A stretch of 64,000 nucleotides of DNA. Origin: Albophoma yamanashiensis (lineage: Eukaryota; Ascomycota; Sordariomycetes; Hypocreales; Ophiocordycipitaceae). The stretch covers positions 5,924-69,923 of the forward strand of contig BCKH01000003.1 of assembly GCA_001600555.1 (NCBI GenBank), given 5' to 3'. Positions within the stretch are counted from its first letter, which is position 1. Each line of letters begins with the position of its first letter. The notes beneath the pieces were generated by a model. That model saw only the letters and a list, made by a program, of their open reading frames with translations, had not been told where the DNA came from and ran no database searches. The position numbers and the translations under genes are program-made. Below, one piece after another: positions 19,676 through 32,136 of the stretch.

Positions 19676-22600
19676 CTACCACGCAGCCTTGGCCATCCAG
19701 CCTTTGGGCCACTTCCTGACCCAAAGCCTTCGCACCTCATCCAGCAGGATGATCCACAGACCGAAGGCAAATGGCAGGAACCAGTACTCTACAGGGACGC
19801 CGGATGTGCCAAGAACGGTCTGGATGGACGGGATGTATAGCCAAATGACAGCCATGGCTAGCGCGAACACGATGGATGGGAAGAGCCATAGGTTCTGGGT
19901 CTCCTCGTTGAACAACGGAGGGTGCTGGAAAATGCTCAGGCGTCGGGTCCTGGTCGCCATGAGGTTGAACCACTGCATGACGACCAGATTGACAAAGTAA
20001 ATGGAGGATGCCTCGGTGAGCTTCTGGTTATAGTAGTCTGGGTCGATGTCGCTCGGCGTCCCGAAGCTGAACCAAAGACTCCGGAAAGGGATTCCGTTTC
20101 GCTCCAGGTACCAGTACGCCATGGCGAAAGATGCCAGGGTCTCCGTTACTCCGATTATGCCGTACGCGTGGAAAATCAACTGCCAATTAACCAGCCGGTC
20201 TTTCTTGACATCCCTGGGCCGGCGCAACAAGACATCCGCTTCGGGCTTCTCATACGACAGGACCGTTGCCGCGGCGCAGTCCGTGAAGCAGCTACTCCCT
20301 GTCAGCTTGCACATGATCCAGAAAAGGCCTGAGCAGATGCCTACCAAATGATGATCATGAGAAAAGAGGACAGAATCTGGGGCAGGCCAAAGAGAACAGA
20401 CGTCATGACGGGCCAGAACTCTGAGAAACTACCGGCTGGGAGCAGGTAAGCGATGACCTGGAGAGTTGAGTCAGCACATTCATCAGGGCGTGAGGGTGCA
20501 AACGTGTTCACCTTTTTCAAATTGTCAAAGACAACTCTCCCGTACTGAACGGCAATGACAATTGAAGAGAAAGAGTCCAGCAGAATCATGTCGGCTGCCT
20601 CCATGGCAATGTCGGAGCCGCTGCCCAGAGATATCCCCACATCAGCGGCCTTCAGCGAAGGCGCGTCATTGACGCCGTCGCCCGTCATGGCAACAACGTT
20701 ATGCCTCTGGTACTCCCGCACAATCCTGAGCTTTTGTTCTGGAGTGGTCCTCGCAAACACGACCTCTTCGTACTCTGTCAGCAGCTTCCACTGGTGCTCG
20801 TTGAGTCCCGTTAGCTCTGGCCCGCTGATGACGAGAGCACCTCGGGAGCCAGCCCAGCCTGGCTTGCCGTCGACGCTGTCTGACATGGAGCCGGAACCTG
20901 GATCCGGATATCTTTCGAGATTGTCGGCGTTGTCAACGTGGACGCAAGTGACGATGCCGGCTTCGCGAGAAATGGCCAGCGCTGTCAGGGCAAAGTCTCC
21001 AGTCACCTATTCAAGGCATTTTAGTCGGCCAATTCTGTGAAACATTGCTCTGGTGCCTTACCATGGATATTCTGATGCCAGCTCCCCGGAGAGTCGACAC
21101 CACGTCACGAATCTCTGGCCTCAGAGGATCGACAATAGCGACCATTCCAACGAAGATCAGACCGAGTTTGGCCCGCTCCATCATTGTTTCTTCGTATTCG
21201 GTGGTGTCCGGTTCCCCCTTGATCATGGCGCCGGCGATAACCTTACGTGCAAGCAAGAGACACCGTTTGCCCTGCGACGAGTATATATTCTTGATGTGCT
21301 CGAGCGTCGCAGCAAGGTGCTCATCTAGCGGCACGACTTCTCCTGAGCCCGTGAGGTAGTGCGAACAGCGGCCAATAAGCACATCCGGAGCGCCCTTGAT
21401 TGTCAACAGTCTGATGTCATGTCAGCCAAGTCATCGAACTGCGAGAGACCAACGAAGGAAATGCCCACAGATCGTCGGCCCCGAACCGAGCCGCGGCCTC
21501 GCTATCAAGGGTTCGGTGGAGGGCTTCCTGACGTGCAATCTTGAAGCACCGAATCATAAACTTGTTTTTGCTGTTGAATGCGAGCTCAAAAACTCGTTGC
21601 CAGCAGGCTCTGAAATACGCGACGTTGCCGGCTTCGAGGGACTCTGAAAATCGGAGGACGGCAGTGTCGGTCGCGTCGCCAAACACATTGCGCTTCTCAA
21701 TAGGGACGTCCGGCTGGCTGGCATCAATCTCCGCACCGTTGCAGAGGGCTGCCAAGGCACCAAGCTGTCCAAAGCTGGCCAAGGTGTCGCTACCAGCGCT
21801 CTCGGCCTTATTGGAAGCTATGGCTTCCTTGAGCGACTCGACTGACATGTTGTTGGCGCCAATGGAGCAGTCTGTGAGAGACATTTTGCCCTGGGTCAAT
21901 GTGCCCGTCTTATCAGAACAGATGACCGAAACGGAACCCAGTGTTTCCACCGTCTTGAGCGACTTGCAGAGAATCTTGTTCTTCTTCATGAGATTTGCCG
22001 TTATCGTCAGTCCTGCCGTGATAGCAATCGGCAGACCCTCGGGGATAAATGCCACAGCAACACTGACGCAGTCCACGATCAAGGTCGGCACATTGATCCA
22101 GTCGGGGTAGTCCCGTCTCAGCCAAGTGCCCCTGCATAGCCATGGTTAGCAAGGCGACCGGGAACGTTCAGTATTCCTGTCGCACATACCACACGATGAG
22201 CACGATTGCAATCATGGTGAGCATTATGCCGCAGATGAAGAGAACAAAGTAGAGCACTTCCTTCTCTAGCGTGGTCATCTTGGACTTGGGTTCGTTGGTC
22301 AGGGCGGCGATGCGGCCAAACACGGTCTTGTCACCGGTGGCCACGACAATGCCCGTCGCAGAACCAATGATGCAGTGTGTCCCTTGCAGTCCGATATTGT
22401 GGGTTTCCAGGTAATTGAAGTCAGTATGGGTGACGGTAGCTGCTACAGGCCGTGACTCTCCCGTTAGAACCGACCGGTCAAACTTGACGTCCGAAGAGAC
22501 TTGGATGAAACGCATGTCGGCCGGGAGTTTGTTGCCTGCTTTTATGCAAACCACATCGCCCGGAACGAGGTCCTCGGCCGGAAGGTGGAGCAGCTCGTTG

Positions 22601-23442
22601 TCTCTAGTGACCTGGCATTGCTCTGGGAGCATGTCTTTGATGGAGGACATGACCCGTGACGTCGACCAGTCTTGAAACATGGCAAAGCCTGCCTGGATGA
22701 AGAAGACGGCAAGTAGGACAATGGCCAGTGCCTGTATTCGATGTCAGACCAATCAAGAGCCGAGCTTGCAGCCATGATATCCTACCAAGTTGGCCAGCGC
22801 AGGGGGTTCGCCAAGGGGCTTCCAGGAGACGAAAACAAGGATGCTCCCCACGAGGAGAACACCTCCAAAGCCCTTGAAGAAGTAGCCGAGGACGGTGAGG
22901 GTCCGGTTCGTCTTGGGCGGCGACGGTGCGTTTTTGCCATATTCCTGGAGTCTGCGCTTGGCCTGGTCGTCTGAAAGACCGCTGCCGGGAGATGTCACGA
23001 GCCTCTGAGCTACATCGGATGGGCTGATGGTATGCCACTCGAGGTCGCTGAGGTCTAGGCCGACAATTGTTAATGTGCGGGACAACCTTGAGCTCAGCGC
23101 CTCCACGACCTACCTTTTGCAGCCGTGTCGGCCGCGCGAGCTACTTCAGCTCGGGCCTTGCCTTTGGTGTCCTCAATTTGGAATGAGCTGTTGCATCGGT
23201 CAACGAGAGCCCCCGTTCAGGTCATACAGGGAACGTCCAACGTACACGGTGCGATATTGGATCGGCAACGAATGGGCAGGGTCAACAGGTCCACGAGAGT
23301 GAACACTGCGAATGGCAAGGGAATCACTTGAGTCGGCACGCTTCAGAGGCGGTTGAGGCCGATGACCAGAGGGTCCTTGCTCCTCGTCCCGCCACCGGAC
23401 GCGCTCTACCGCCTGCACGTCCATGGTTTTCTCGGGAGGCAT
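19676..23442 (-). CDS. P-type ATPase, type IIC (Na+/K+-ATPase alpha-like)
   Basis: This is a cation pump of the plasma or endomembrane, driven by ATP through an aspartyl-phosphate. Nine exons resolve in frame: 23442-23246, 23187-23114, 23054-22786, 22731-22190, 22131-21469, 21410-21062, 21006-20512, 20457-20345 and 20291-19676, giving 1,105 residues, the usual size. Motifs in order are the N-terminal cation-ATPase region (SGLSDDQAKRRLQEYG), TGES in the actuator domain, FIPEGLP in M4, the phosphorylation site CSDKTGTLTQG, KGAPDVL for nucleotide binding, and MTGDGVNDAPSLKAADVG at the hinge. The C-terminal membrane block begins CCFTDCAAA. The signatures and the SYEKPEADVLLRRPRD region point to type IIC rather than fungal ENA (IID) or PMA. 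The ion specificity of fungal IIC pumps is not settled. The start is the ATG of MPPEK; a leaky upstream non-ATG start is unlikely. Confidence 0.93.
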
Positions 23443-25679
23443 GATGGAAGTGTGGGAAGAACAGAGCACCTGGGGCGAGGAGCGAGAAAAGGCAACCAGC
23501 TGAGCAGTGCCCCGAGATGACTGCTCAGGGAGAAGGTCGAGAGCATTATATCCTCCGGCAAGGGCAAGCCTCTCTACACCGGATCCAGCTAGCTTGCGCT
23601 TGACTTCCAGCTGCCTGCCGCAGCCCCTGTAGCCTCGGCCAACGGAGCCGCGTCCATTTCACTTATGGGAGGCTTCCCAGATGTAAACCGGACGTGGACG
23701 AGGGCTGTGATCCTGCGGTCACCAGAACAACACGACCGGCAACGGGCTGAGTCCGGTCGCAACGAGCGGGCTACGAACCGCGCCTACGCTACCGCGGATG
23801 CGAAATTGCCTCACCCGAGACGTGCAGAGGGCGTGGGAGAGAGACGGGGCCCTCTTAGCCTTTATATTTGTCTCGCCGTAACAGAGGCGAGGTCACGACA
23901 ATGAGGCAGCCAGAGCTCGCTGTTATGCGCGATATACGCCGTCGAGACTTATGCACGTCACCGAGGGAAATGCAGCCCTAACGGCGGCACTGGGGCGGGA
24001 AAGGCGCCGATCGACAGCGGCCATTGGGCAGCCGACCATGCGGGTGGGGCTGGAATGGCTGTCACCTGGGATGTCTGGATGCAGGCAGGCGCTTGTCGGC
24101 ACGCAGCCTCCCTGTCATCCTCCCATGGTCAGCCATTTCCTCTGCTCGAGGCCTCCGACTCCGAGAACGGCCTCTCGTGAGGCATTTCGAGGCTCTGCAA
24201 AGGGTCGGTACTATTTCAAAAGAGACCCGGCTGTGCCTGTGGGCCAGCCTCATCGTATCCAGCTGCCCATCGCGGAACTTTTAGTGCATGAGGCTGAGCT
24301 GCTCTGGCAGAGGCAAACGCGGCACGGACTGATGTGCCAATTACGAGCTGTCGACCATATCCACAAGGTAATTATGTCCCTCGCTACCACGGATGGAAAC
24401 ATGTACAAGTACATAGGCTGGACGACATCTCGTCTTTGGCTTGCCTTAAACGAGCCGCGTGGAGTAGTCGGCTCGGACACCTGCATGTCGCTTCCCCGAC
24501 CAGCCACGTTGCGCGTCGGCACCCGCGGCGCACGCGCCCATTTCTAGAGGTGAGTTTGTTGCTTGGAAAAGGCCTCATCAAGGCCCTTGCAGATATGCAG
24601 CCCAGACCATCGAATACTCCTGTGTTTGCCGATGCCGTTGCTCGAGAGGCCCTCTTCTACGAGTATATAAGGCTCTCCGACTCCGCGGCTGTAAACAATG
24701 GCAACATGTTCTGTATGGCGAACTTCTAATCCGTCTCCAATTCCTTGCCCACATTGGGACGCGTCATTTCTGGCAGAAGTGGCAGATCTCATGCAAACCG
24801 ACGAGGTCTTCAAGTTGGATTGCAGACGTATTTCATCTTCAGCATTATGTCTTCGGCCTGTTGCCGTGTGAGCTCTGCACACGCGGCAAAATTCTGCGTC
24901 CCTTTGGGCTTACCATGGCCCAATATCTGCGGCGAGACTCTACATCTTCCAGGACCCAATCTGCGGTCGCCACTGTCACGTCGGCTCGCCGAAAATCAAG
25001 TCACCCGTACAGAGCACGGGCTCTGACGGAGCACAGGAGAGCCCTAGGAGACCGGTGAGTTGGGAGGAGTGATTGTCCTGCCGCACGCCTCGTAGTTTCG
25101 ACAGTATGGGCTCTTCGTCGTCCGTAATGAAACCCAATGAAGAGCGAATTACAGTTTCTCGCTCAGGGTGGCAGAACTGAATGATAAATCACAAACCAGC
25201 TAGCAGCCACCTTGCGATCCGATGTGCTGCCCAACAACTGCCGTTGGCACTGATGATCTGTCAGGCATGCACGCACGGAAGAACATGAAGGCTTTGTATT
25301 GGCACTTGTGCTCGTGTCTGTAGGCCCGTATCCGGAGGCTCAGTGCCACCCCCAAAGGGTGTTGTAATTACCCGCAGAGCTTACTTAGGCATGGCCCAAT
25401 CGCTGATGATCAATGGTTGGAATGGAAGGTTTGGATGCCGGTGATGTGGGCAGAGTTACCCTACCACGTGGCTGGAAGACTGGCATGTGCCCCCGCCGGT
25501 TGGATTAGGCCAAGCCTTCAGCCCCATCATCAGCAACCCCGTACTCATGTTCCGTGGAATCTGGCAACAAAGCACGTCGCCGTGTGAAACAGGCTGGCAG
25601 CGCGCAGGCGACAGAGGAAGTTAATCCACGCCATCTTCTCGCAACAGAGCCCGCTCTGACTCGACGTAAAAGCCACACC
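23443..25679. other. Divergent intergenic region, ATPase and SDR genes
   Basis: This 2.2-kb gap has no recognised gene. Minus-strand TATA-like sequences are near 23545 (GATATAATG) and 23866 (TATAAAG), upstream of the ATPase start. TATATAAGG at about 24664 (plus) is far from the SDR start and could belong to an unseen transcript. A 198-codon plus-strand frame from ATG 23951 shows no family features and I do not call it. Confidence 0.35.
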
Positions 25680-26570
25680 ATGCCTTCTCCGTACGACGCA
25701 CGGTCCTTGTTCGAGGTCAGTGGTCTCGCAGCCGTCGTCACGGGCGGCGGCTCGGGCATCGGCAGGGTCATCGCTCACGCGCTGGTGGCGAATGGGGCAA
25801 AGTCGGTCTACATTCTCGGGCGTCGAGTTGAGTCGCTAGAGGCCACCCAGAGGACGTCATCCAGCCCGGAAAACATCAAGGTCGTTGCGTGCGACGTGAC
25901 GTCAAAGGAGTCGCTGCTTGCTGCTGCGGGTTTCGTGAGGGAGGGCTCTGGATACTGCGACGTCGTCTTCGCCAACAGCGGCGTTTCTACCGCAGATTCG
26001 TCCGAGTTCATCCGGGATGCTGGGAGAATCAGCCTCAAGGCACTCCAAGAAGGCCTGTGGCAGCACAGCATGGAGCACTTCACAGAGTCATTCCGCGTCA
26101 ACGTCACCGGGGCCTTCTACTCCGTCGTCAGCTTTCTCGACCTGCTAGACGAGGGAAATAAGCGCGCAGTAGTGCCGCAGAAGTCACAAGTCATCATAAC
26201 GACATCTCTCGGGGCGTACTCGCGCCAGCCGGCGGCCAGCTTTGCCTATGGCCCGAGCAAGGCTGCCGCGGGACATTTGGCCAAGCAGCTTGCGACAGTG
26301 CTAGCACCATACAAGATTCGGGTCAACACAATTGCGCCCGGATTTTACCCCAGCGAGATGACGGAGAGCATCCCCTTCATGAAGGCTGTCGAGGACCCAC
26401 GAAGGGAGGGGAGCCTTCCGAACAGCTTCATGCCTCTGGAAAGGGTGGGGCGAGAGGAGGACATGGCCGGTGCTGCCCTATTTCTAGCAAGCAGAGCGGG
26501 CAGCTACATAGATGGAAACGTGTTGCTCTCGGACGGCGGGCGAGGCTGCGTTCTTCCTTCCACGTATTAA
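25680..26570 (+). CDS. Short-chain dehydrogenase/reductase (classical SDR)
   Basis: This is an NAD(P)(H)-dependent oxidoreductase of unknown substrate, 296 residues, single exon. The cofactor motif TGGGSGIG is at residues 21-28 after the first beta strand (LAAVVTGG). VACDVT follows, then ANSG in place of the usual NNAG. The catalytic residues are Ser176 (ITTSLGAYS), Tyr190 and Lys194 (YGPSK). RVNTIAPGFYPSEMTE and the C-terminal GNVLLSDGG are also typical. GRRVESL after the second strand suggests NADP(H). The ATG at 25680 was chosen because the MPSPYDARSLFEV opening matches the family; in-frame sequence continues upstream but without similarity. No pathway partner lies beside it. Confidence 0.93.
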   Translation: MPSPYDARSLFEVSGLAAVVTGGGSGIGRVIAHALVANGAKSVYILGRRVESLEATQRTSSSPENIKVVACDVTSKESLLAAAGFVREGSGYCDVVFANSGVSTADSSEFIRDAGRISLKALQEGLWQHSMEHFTESFRVNVTGAFYSVVSFLDLLDEGNKRAVVPQKSQVIITTSLGAYSRQPAASFAYGPSKAAAGHLAKQLATVLAPYKIRVNTIAPGFYPSEMTESIPFMKAVEDPRREGSLPNSFMPLERVGREEDMAGAALFLASRAGSYIDGNVLLSDGGRGCVLPSTY

Positions 26571-29500
26571 TTTATCGGCCCAGGGTCAAGAGTTCCAGTT
26601 GCAGGTCTGGGCATAAAAATCCCCCTCGTCCAGACGCTCTGCAGAGATCGTGACAGCGTCCCGAACCGGCTATGATATGTACCCCAATGCCTCTGGACCA
26701 TCGGGTCACGCGGGCCGGCCGCCATGTGCCACGCGGTGTCTCGCCAGGATTCTGGGTATGATGAGCGTCTCGTGGAGGACAAGGCCAAGCGTGAAGGGCA
26801 AGTATGCGAGCATACAGGTACTGACGAAGGAAGGGAGAGACAGCCCAGGACAATAGCCAGCCTGTCTCAGTCCGCCTAGCATTTACCAAAAACTGCGTAG
26901 TCACATGCGCGTGTGCGACACATCCTTGGGCGACAAAGGCAGACTCACATAATGCAACATGGAATCCAGGGGAAGACTCGCACAAGCTTCGGGTTGTCGA
27001 CAGCAATGCGACCCAGCAGAAAATTAGACAGGTTTGCTTAAGGAGAAGGAGCAAGGGGCATCCCTCTGCGCGCTGACCAGCGTACGAACCGTTCCGTCAC
27101 GTACCATGTGCAGTCTCTCGGCGCGCCGCAAGCACCCGCGAAGCATGGTGGTGTGTGCGAGCTGCCATCCTTGGGCCAACCTGTCAGCACTGGCGATTCG
27201 CGGTGCCATCGTTCATGGACTATTGACAGGGGCCGTCTTCGGGCCGGAATGCCTCCACGCATGGGACCCCGGATGGCAACCACCACCCCGCGGCAGTCTC
27301 TGCTACGCCGTGCCGTGTCAGTACGACTGCGGGAGGGGGAGGGGCAGCATCCCCAGATTCTCAGGGCTGGGGCCGAAGTGGGTGACATGACACGAGATAA
27401 AACAGCCATGGTGCAACGGCGAGTGGACGTCGATGCACGCACAACGCACCCGGTACTCTGCATGGCAGCAGGGAACTGGCTGGCAGTCGGCAGGCCTCCG
27501 CCGGACGAGTTCGAGGGCCAAGAACGACGAAATCACGAATCTGTCGCCGGTTGGAGAAGCGCCGAGCAGAGGGCGAAGCCATGGCCCCATCTGCGAATGA
27601 GGTGACGATGCGGCGATGGCGTCTCGACTCGGCGCGTGTGTCTGGAGATGAGGTTAAAAACTCTGGCCCTTCTCGGTCAAATCCACTCGTCATCCCGCCA
27701 TGAGGCACGCCCTGGCAACGCCACAACCCCGTGGGCCGAGGCGCAGGGGGGTGGCCCCTTTGGGGGGAGGGGTCTCCGGTTGGGGGTGAGGGTGCACCCG
27801 GCCGCGTGCAGACAACCGGCGCCGGGCTATTTCTGGACCCCTGAATGCCCCCTCTTGTTCTGTTCTGCTCGTTCCATTCTGCCCGTGACAACGTGAACGG
27901 GAGGCACAACAACTAATTTCGGCGCACCTGCTCTGGAACGACGAGCAGCGGTGGCGACGGGGCGGCCAGGCGGGCGTTGGCAAGCCGTGCCACGCGGTGC
28001 GTCTTCACGGGCGCGTCCCCCGTCCGCACTCCAGGCGCGACGAAGCATCCGACAGGTCCAGGTGCGCTCATGCTGCGCCCGATCCGTACGTGCGTAGCAC
28101 GAGTAATTGGTGCAACTGTCCCGGAGGAGTGGTCGATGCTCTCAGGCTCGGTCAATTAAGGTGGCGGCCACACGCGGCTTGCAACTGCAGTGGGGAGATG
28201 GCGCATCGAGTAGGACCGAAAATTGGCCCATTGGGGGAGCCGAGCCCCGTATTTCGTGGGCTGCTTCCCCGTCCTTGGCCACGCGAAGCATGGATGGATG
28301 GCATTGACAAGGCAAGGCAAGGCGTGGCATGGCATGGCATCGTGAGGCGAGGCGACGCTGCGGCAACCGTGACCGCCGGTACCTGACGCAGCTGTCGCGG
28401 CGGCCAGCGATGGAAGCGGTGATGTGCGGCGGCGCCGAGTCCAGTCCATGGCAACTGATGAGGTATGGGACGGGAAAAGGTCGATCTTGGCTGCGAAGGT
28501 GGGGCGGCAACGCGATGCGCGGGCGGGGGGGCGTGCGAGCGCAGGCCCTTCTCATTACCGACGACGCCCACCGCGCCGCTGCGCTTGTGACCAAGAAGAA
28601 GGCGAACCTGCGCAGCCTGGACCCGAGGTGCGATCCACGGCCTCGGCGTCGTCGCCAGTCGGGCAAGCTACGAGTACGGACGGGCCGCGCGCAGCTACGA
28701 GCACGAGGCGGCGGGCGACGGCCCTTCGACGGAGCCGCCGCTGGGCCAGAGCCGACGTCGTCGTCGTGTCGTCGTCGTGTCGTCGTCGGCGCGGTGCAAG
28801 CTTTCGCAGCTGGTGAGTGATGTGGACGCCTTCGTCGGCTTCCTATCCGGCGTCGCCTTGGCCAGGGGTCACGGGCCACGGGTCACGGGTCACGACACCT
28901 TACTGTATGTACACACTGCACCGTACATACACTCGACGAACGCGGCGGGCGAGTGCCGTGCGCAAACGCAGCCGGGTGACGGTCGCATCGACTCCGTCCG
29001 GACTCTCGCATCCCCAACGTTTCATCAAGCCACCGTCCCCGGCTTCGCAGTTCAGTTCAACACCGCTTCCCCTCATCCCCAAGTTTCTCGGGACAATCTC
29101 CAATTTTTTTTTATTTTTACCCATTTACCCACGGGGGAAGGGAAATCGTGTGTGCAGCCCCTCGCGAGGGGCCCAACGGTCCGATGCTGCGACGTCGTCA
29201 GAGTCTTCGCTCCCGTCGCGGATCGCCCAAAGGAGCCAACGGCCGGCCCTTCTCGGCGCTTCTCTGGCAACCGGTGTGGGCCCTCCGCCTTCATCCTCCC
29301 ACTACCGTCGGCCTTACTTCGTAGCCCAGGCCGGCGCGCGCCCCGCTTCTCCCCACGCGGGTTCCCCGGACGCGTCCACGCCTCGACAGTTCTCGACGCC
29401 CAGCGCGCTGCCGGGTGGCCCTCTGCAGCGCCGGCGGTCCAAAGCTTCCATCCGTTCCATTAGCCTTTTTCCCCCCTTCTACAGCGCCCCAGGCCCTGGC

Positions 29501-29934
29501 TCCGCTCCGGCGCCCGTATGCCCAAGCGCCACCCCTGCCCGGCTCGCCGGCCCACCCCCCCTTGCCCCGTGCTCTTCGCCAACTTTGCCTCGAGCCACGA
29601 TGGGTCCCCCCGGCCGGGGCGCGGCCGCATGTTGCAGTCGCGTGTTGTGTCTGCTGCAGATTTTCGTCGACGAGGTGGGCTGTCTGCCGCGCGAAGATTA
29701 AAAGGAAGCCGCCCTCGCGCGCTTCTGCTCCCGGTCCGTGTCTTGCTTCTTCGTCCCGACCATCTTCACTTGGGTTGTCTCACGGGCCCGTCTTCCCACC
29801 CCTGCACCCCCCCACATACAACAAAGAGATTCTTTTTGTTGTCTCCTGGGGATCGACAATAGCCCCTTCTGCATCCCTTTTCCCACCTCCAGGCAACGCA
29901 ACAAATACCCTCGAGCGAGAGGATATCCGACACC
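26571..29934. other. Long gap before the hexose transporter; simple repeats and pyrimidine-rich leader
   Basis: This 3.4-kb stretch has no supported gene. GC-rich open frames on both strands lack family features. It holds a GTC/TCG-rich microsatellite at about 28753-28790, a short GGGTCACGG-type repeat at about 28868-28897, and GGCAAGGCAAGG/GGCATGGCATGG runs at 28316-28340. From about 29440 to 29930 the plus strand has many C/T tracts, as in leaders of strongly expressed filamentous-fungal genes. This is probably the promoter and 5'UTR of the 29935 transporter. Confidence 0.4.
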
Positions 29935-31671
29935 ATGACTGAAGTCGTCGTCGAGAAGACCGGCGAGGAGCGCCGCGTCTCCAACGCCCTCCACGTCGCC
30001 CAGGATGTCGAGCACATCGAGGCTCCCGTCACCTGGAAGGCCTACCTTCTCTGCGCCTTTGCCTCGTTCGGTGGCATCTTCTTCGGTTACGACTCCGGAT
30101 ACATCAACGGTGTCCTCGGCTCCAAGATCTTCATCGAAGCCGTCATGGGCAAGGGCGCCACCGCCGTCTCCGAGAGCTATACGTCGCTCATCGTCTCCAT
30201 CCTGTCCTGCGGAACCTTCTTTGGCGCTGTCATCGCCGGTGACATTGCCGACCGCATTGGCCGCAAGTGGACCGTCATCATGGGCTGCGTCATCTACGCC
30301 CTCGGTGTCGTCGTCCAGATGATCACGAACCCCGACGCTGCTCTCGGCCCCATCGTCGCCGGCCGTCTCATTGCCGGTCTCGGTGTCGGTTTCGAGTCTG
30401 CCATTGTCATTCTGTACATGTCTGAGATCGTGAGTCGACGCCGCCCCAGTCTTTCGACGACATCGAGTTGCTGACAAGTTCTCGTCTAGTGCCCTCGCAA
30501 GGTCCGTGGTGCCCTCGTTGCTGGCTACCAGTTCTGCATCACCATCGGCATCATGCTGGCGTCCATCGTCGTCTACGCGACCAAGGACTACAGCACCACC
30601 GCCGCCTACCGCATCCCCATCGCCATCCAGTTCCCCTGGGCCCTCATCCTCGGTGGCGGTCTGTTCTTCCTCCCCGACTCCCCTCGCTACTTTGTCAAGA
30701 AGGGCGAGATCCAGAAGGCCATCAACGCCCTGGCCCGCGTCCGCGGCCAGCCCGAGAACTCCGAGTACGTCCAGAGCGAGATTGCCGAGATCATTGCCAA
30801 CGAGGAGTACGAGCGCGCCCTCATCCCCTCCACCACCTGGTTCGGCAGCTGGGCCAACTGCTTCAAGGGCAGCCTGTGGAAGTCCAAGTCCAACCTGCGC
30901 CGCACCATTCTCGGCACCTCTCTGCAGATGATGCAGCAGTGGACCGGTGTCAACTTCATCTTCTACTACTCGACCCCCTTCCTGCAGTCCACCGGCGCCA
31001 TTGACAACTCCTTCCTCATCTCCATGATCTTCACTCTCGTCAACGTGCTGTCGACGCCTCTTTCCTTCTGGACCGTCGAGCGCTTCGGCCGCCGCACCAT
31101 CCTCATTATCGGCGCCTTCGGCATGCTGGTGTGCCAGTTCCTCGTCGCCATCATCGGCGTCACCATCGGCTTCAACCACACCCACCCTGACCCCGCCGAC
31201 CCCACCAAGAACATCGCCGACAACATTCCCGCCGTGAACGCCCAGATTTCCTTCATCGCCATCTTCATCTTCTTCTTCGCCTCCACCTGGGGCCCCGGTG
31301 CCTGGATCGTCATCGGCGAGATCTTCCCGCTGCCCATCCGCTCTCGCGGTGTCGGCCTGTCCACGGCCTCGAACTGGCTGTGGAACACCATCATCGCCGT
31401 CATCACCCCCTACATGGTCGGCGAGGACAAGGGCAACATGAAGTCGTCCGTCTTCTTCGTCTGGGGCGGTCTCTGCACCTGCGCCTTCGTCTACGCGTAC
31501 TTCCTCGTCCCCGAGACCAAGGGCCTGTCCCTGGAGCAGGTCGACAAGATGATGGAGGAGACGTCCCCCCGCAAGTCGGCCAAGTGGAGGCCCCACGAGA
31601 CCTTTGCTGGTACCAACGAGCGAGACTACATGGAGAAGGCGATGGCTGAGGATGTTGAGCACCGCGCCTAA
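29935..31671 (+). CDS. MFS monosaccharide (hexose-type) transporter
   Basis: This is a sugar porter of the major facilitator superfamily in the plasma membrane, 558 residues. Exons are 29935-30429 and 30490-31671, with a 60-nt intron whose donor GTGAGT follows MSEI and which rejoins at CPRKVRGAL. Sugar_tr signatures are present: GIFFGYDSGYINGVLG in TM1, DRIGRK (about 106-111) in the TM2-3 loop, PDSPRYFVKKG before the central loop, ERFGRRT, and PETKGLSLEQVD (from residue 506). Twelve membrane segments are visible. Codon use is strongly biased to C-ending codons, consistent with high expression. GYxSGYI and QQWTGVNFIFYY suggest a hexose/proton symporter. Exact substrate specificity cannot be read from the sequence. 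The start ATG is preceded by ACACC. It converges on a second MFS gene. Confidence 0.93.
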
Positions 31672-32136
31672 GCGAGGGCTGGTCTCTCAAATGGTGATAT
31701 CCTATTAATGCGCGGTGTTGAGGTGGATGAACATACCCCGGCGAAGAGGCGTTGATCGCAAGAACGCTTTTATTATCCCAGTTGCCGCCGTATCCATTGT
31801 AAATCTCTTGTCTAAATATAACTTTCAATTGCTCAACTACCTTTCGCGATGCGTGAACCTGTCTCCACATGGTATGATGTCCAAGCAAGTCGAATGGCTC
31901 CATGATTCCCACTTCGTCCGTCCTTACCGGCAGAAGAAATTCCGGCAACCGGAAGGCATAAGATGAGCTGAAAGTAAGCGCGAGCAGCCGAGCGCATCAA
32001 TTGCCGTAACCCATTAATCGCGGTAATCATTATGTCAATTCGTCTGCGGTATCCAATGCGCAGGATCATTGTCGACCCTGCAAAATGAGAAGAGCCGTGA
32101 CTCCTCGAATACAGAGACCAAGCTAGCGAGAGGGGT
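31672..32136. terminator. Convergent 3' flanks of two MFS genes
   Basis: About 465 bp separate the stop codons of two convergent transporter genes. The sequence is AT-richer, as expected for 3'UTRs and poly(A) sites, with no gene seen. No precise cleavage signal can be assigned. Confidence 0.4.

Noticed and set aside
28753..28790. GTC/TCG-rich array considered as a CRISPR-like or functional repeat
   Set aside because: Trinucleotide microsatellite in a eukaryotic genome; no spacers or conserved unit structure.
29698..31662. 654-codon open frame antisense to the hexose transporter
   Set aside because: It arises from the strong C-ending codon bias of the sense gene; the translation is low-complexity Gly/Asp/Glu-rich and matches no family.
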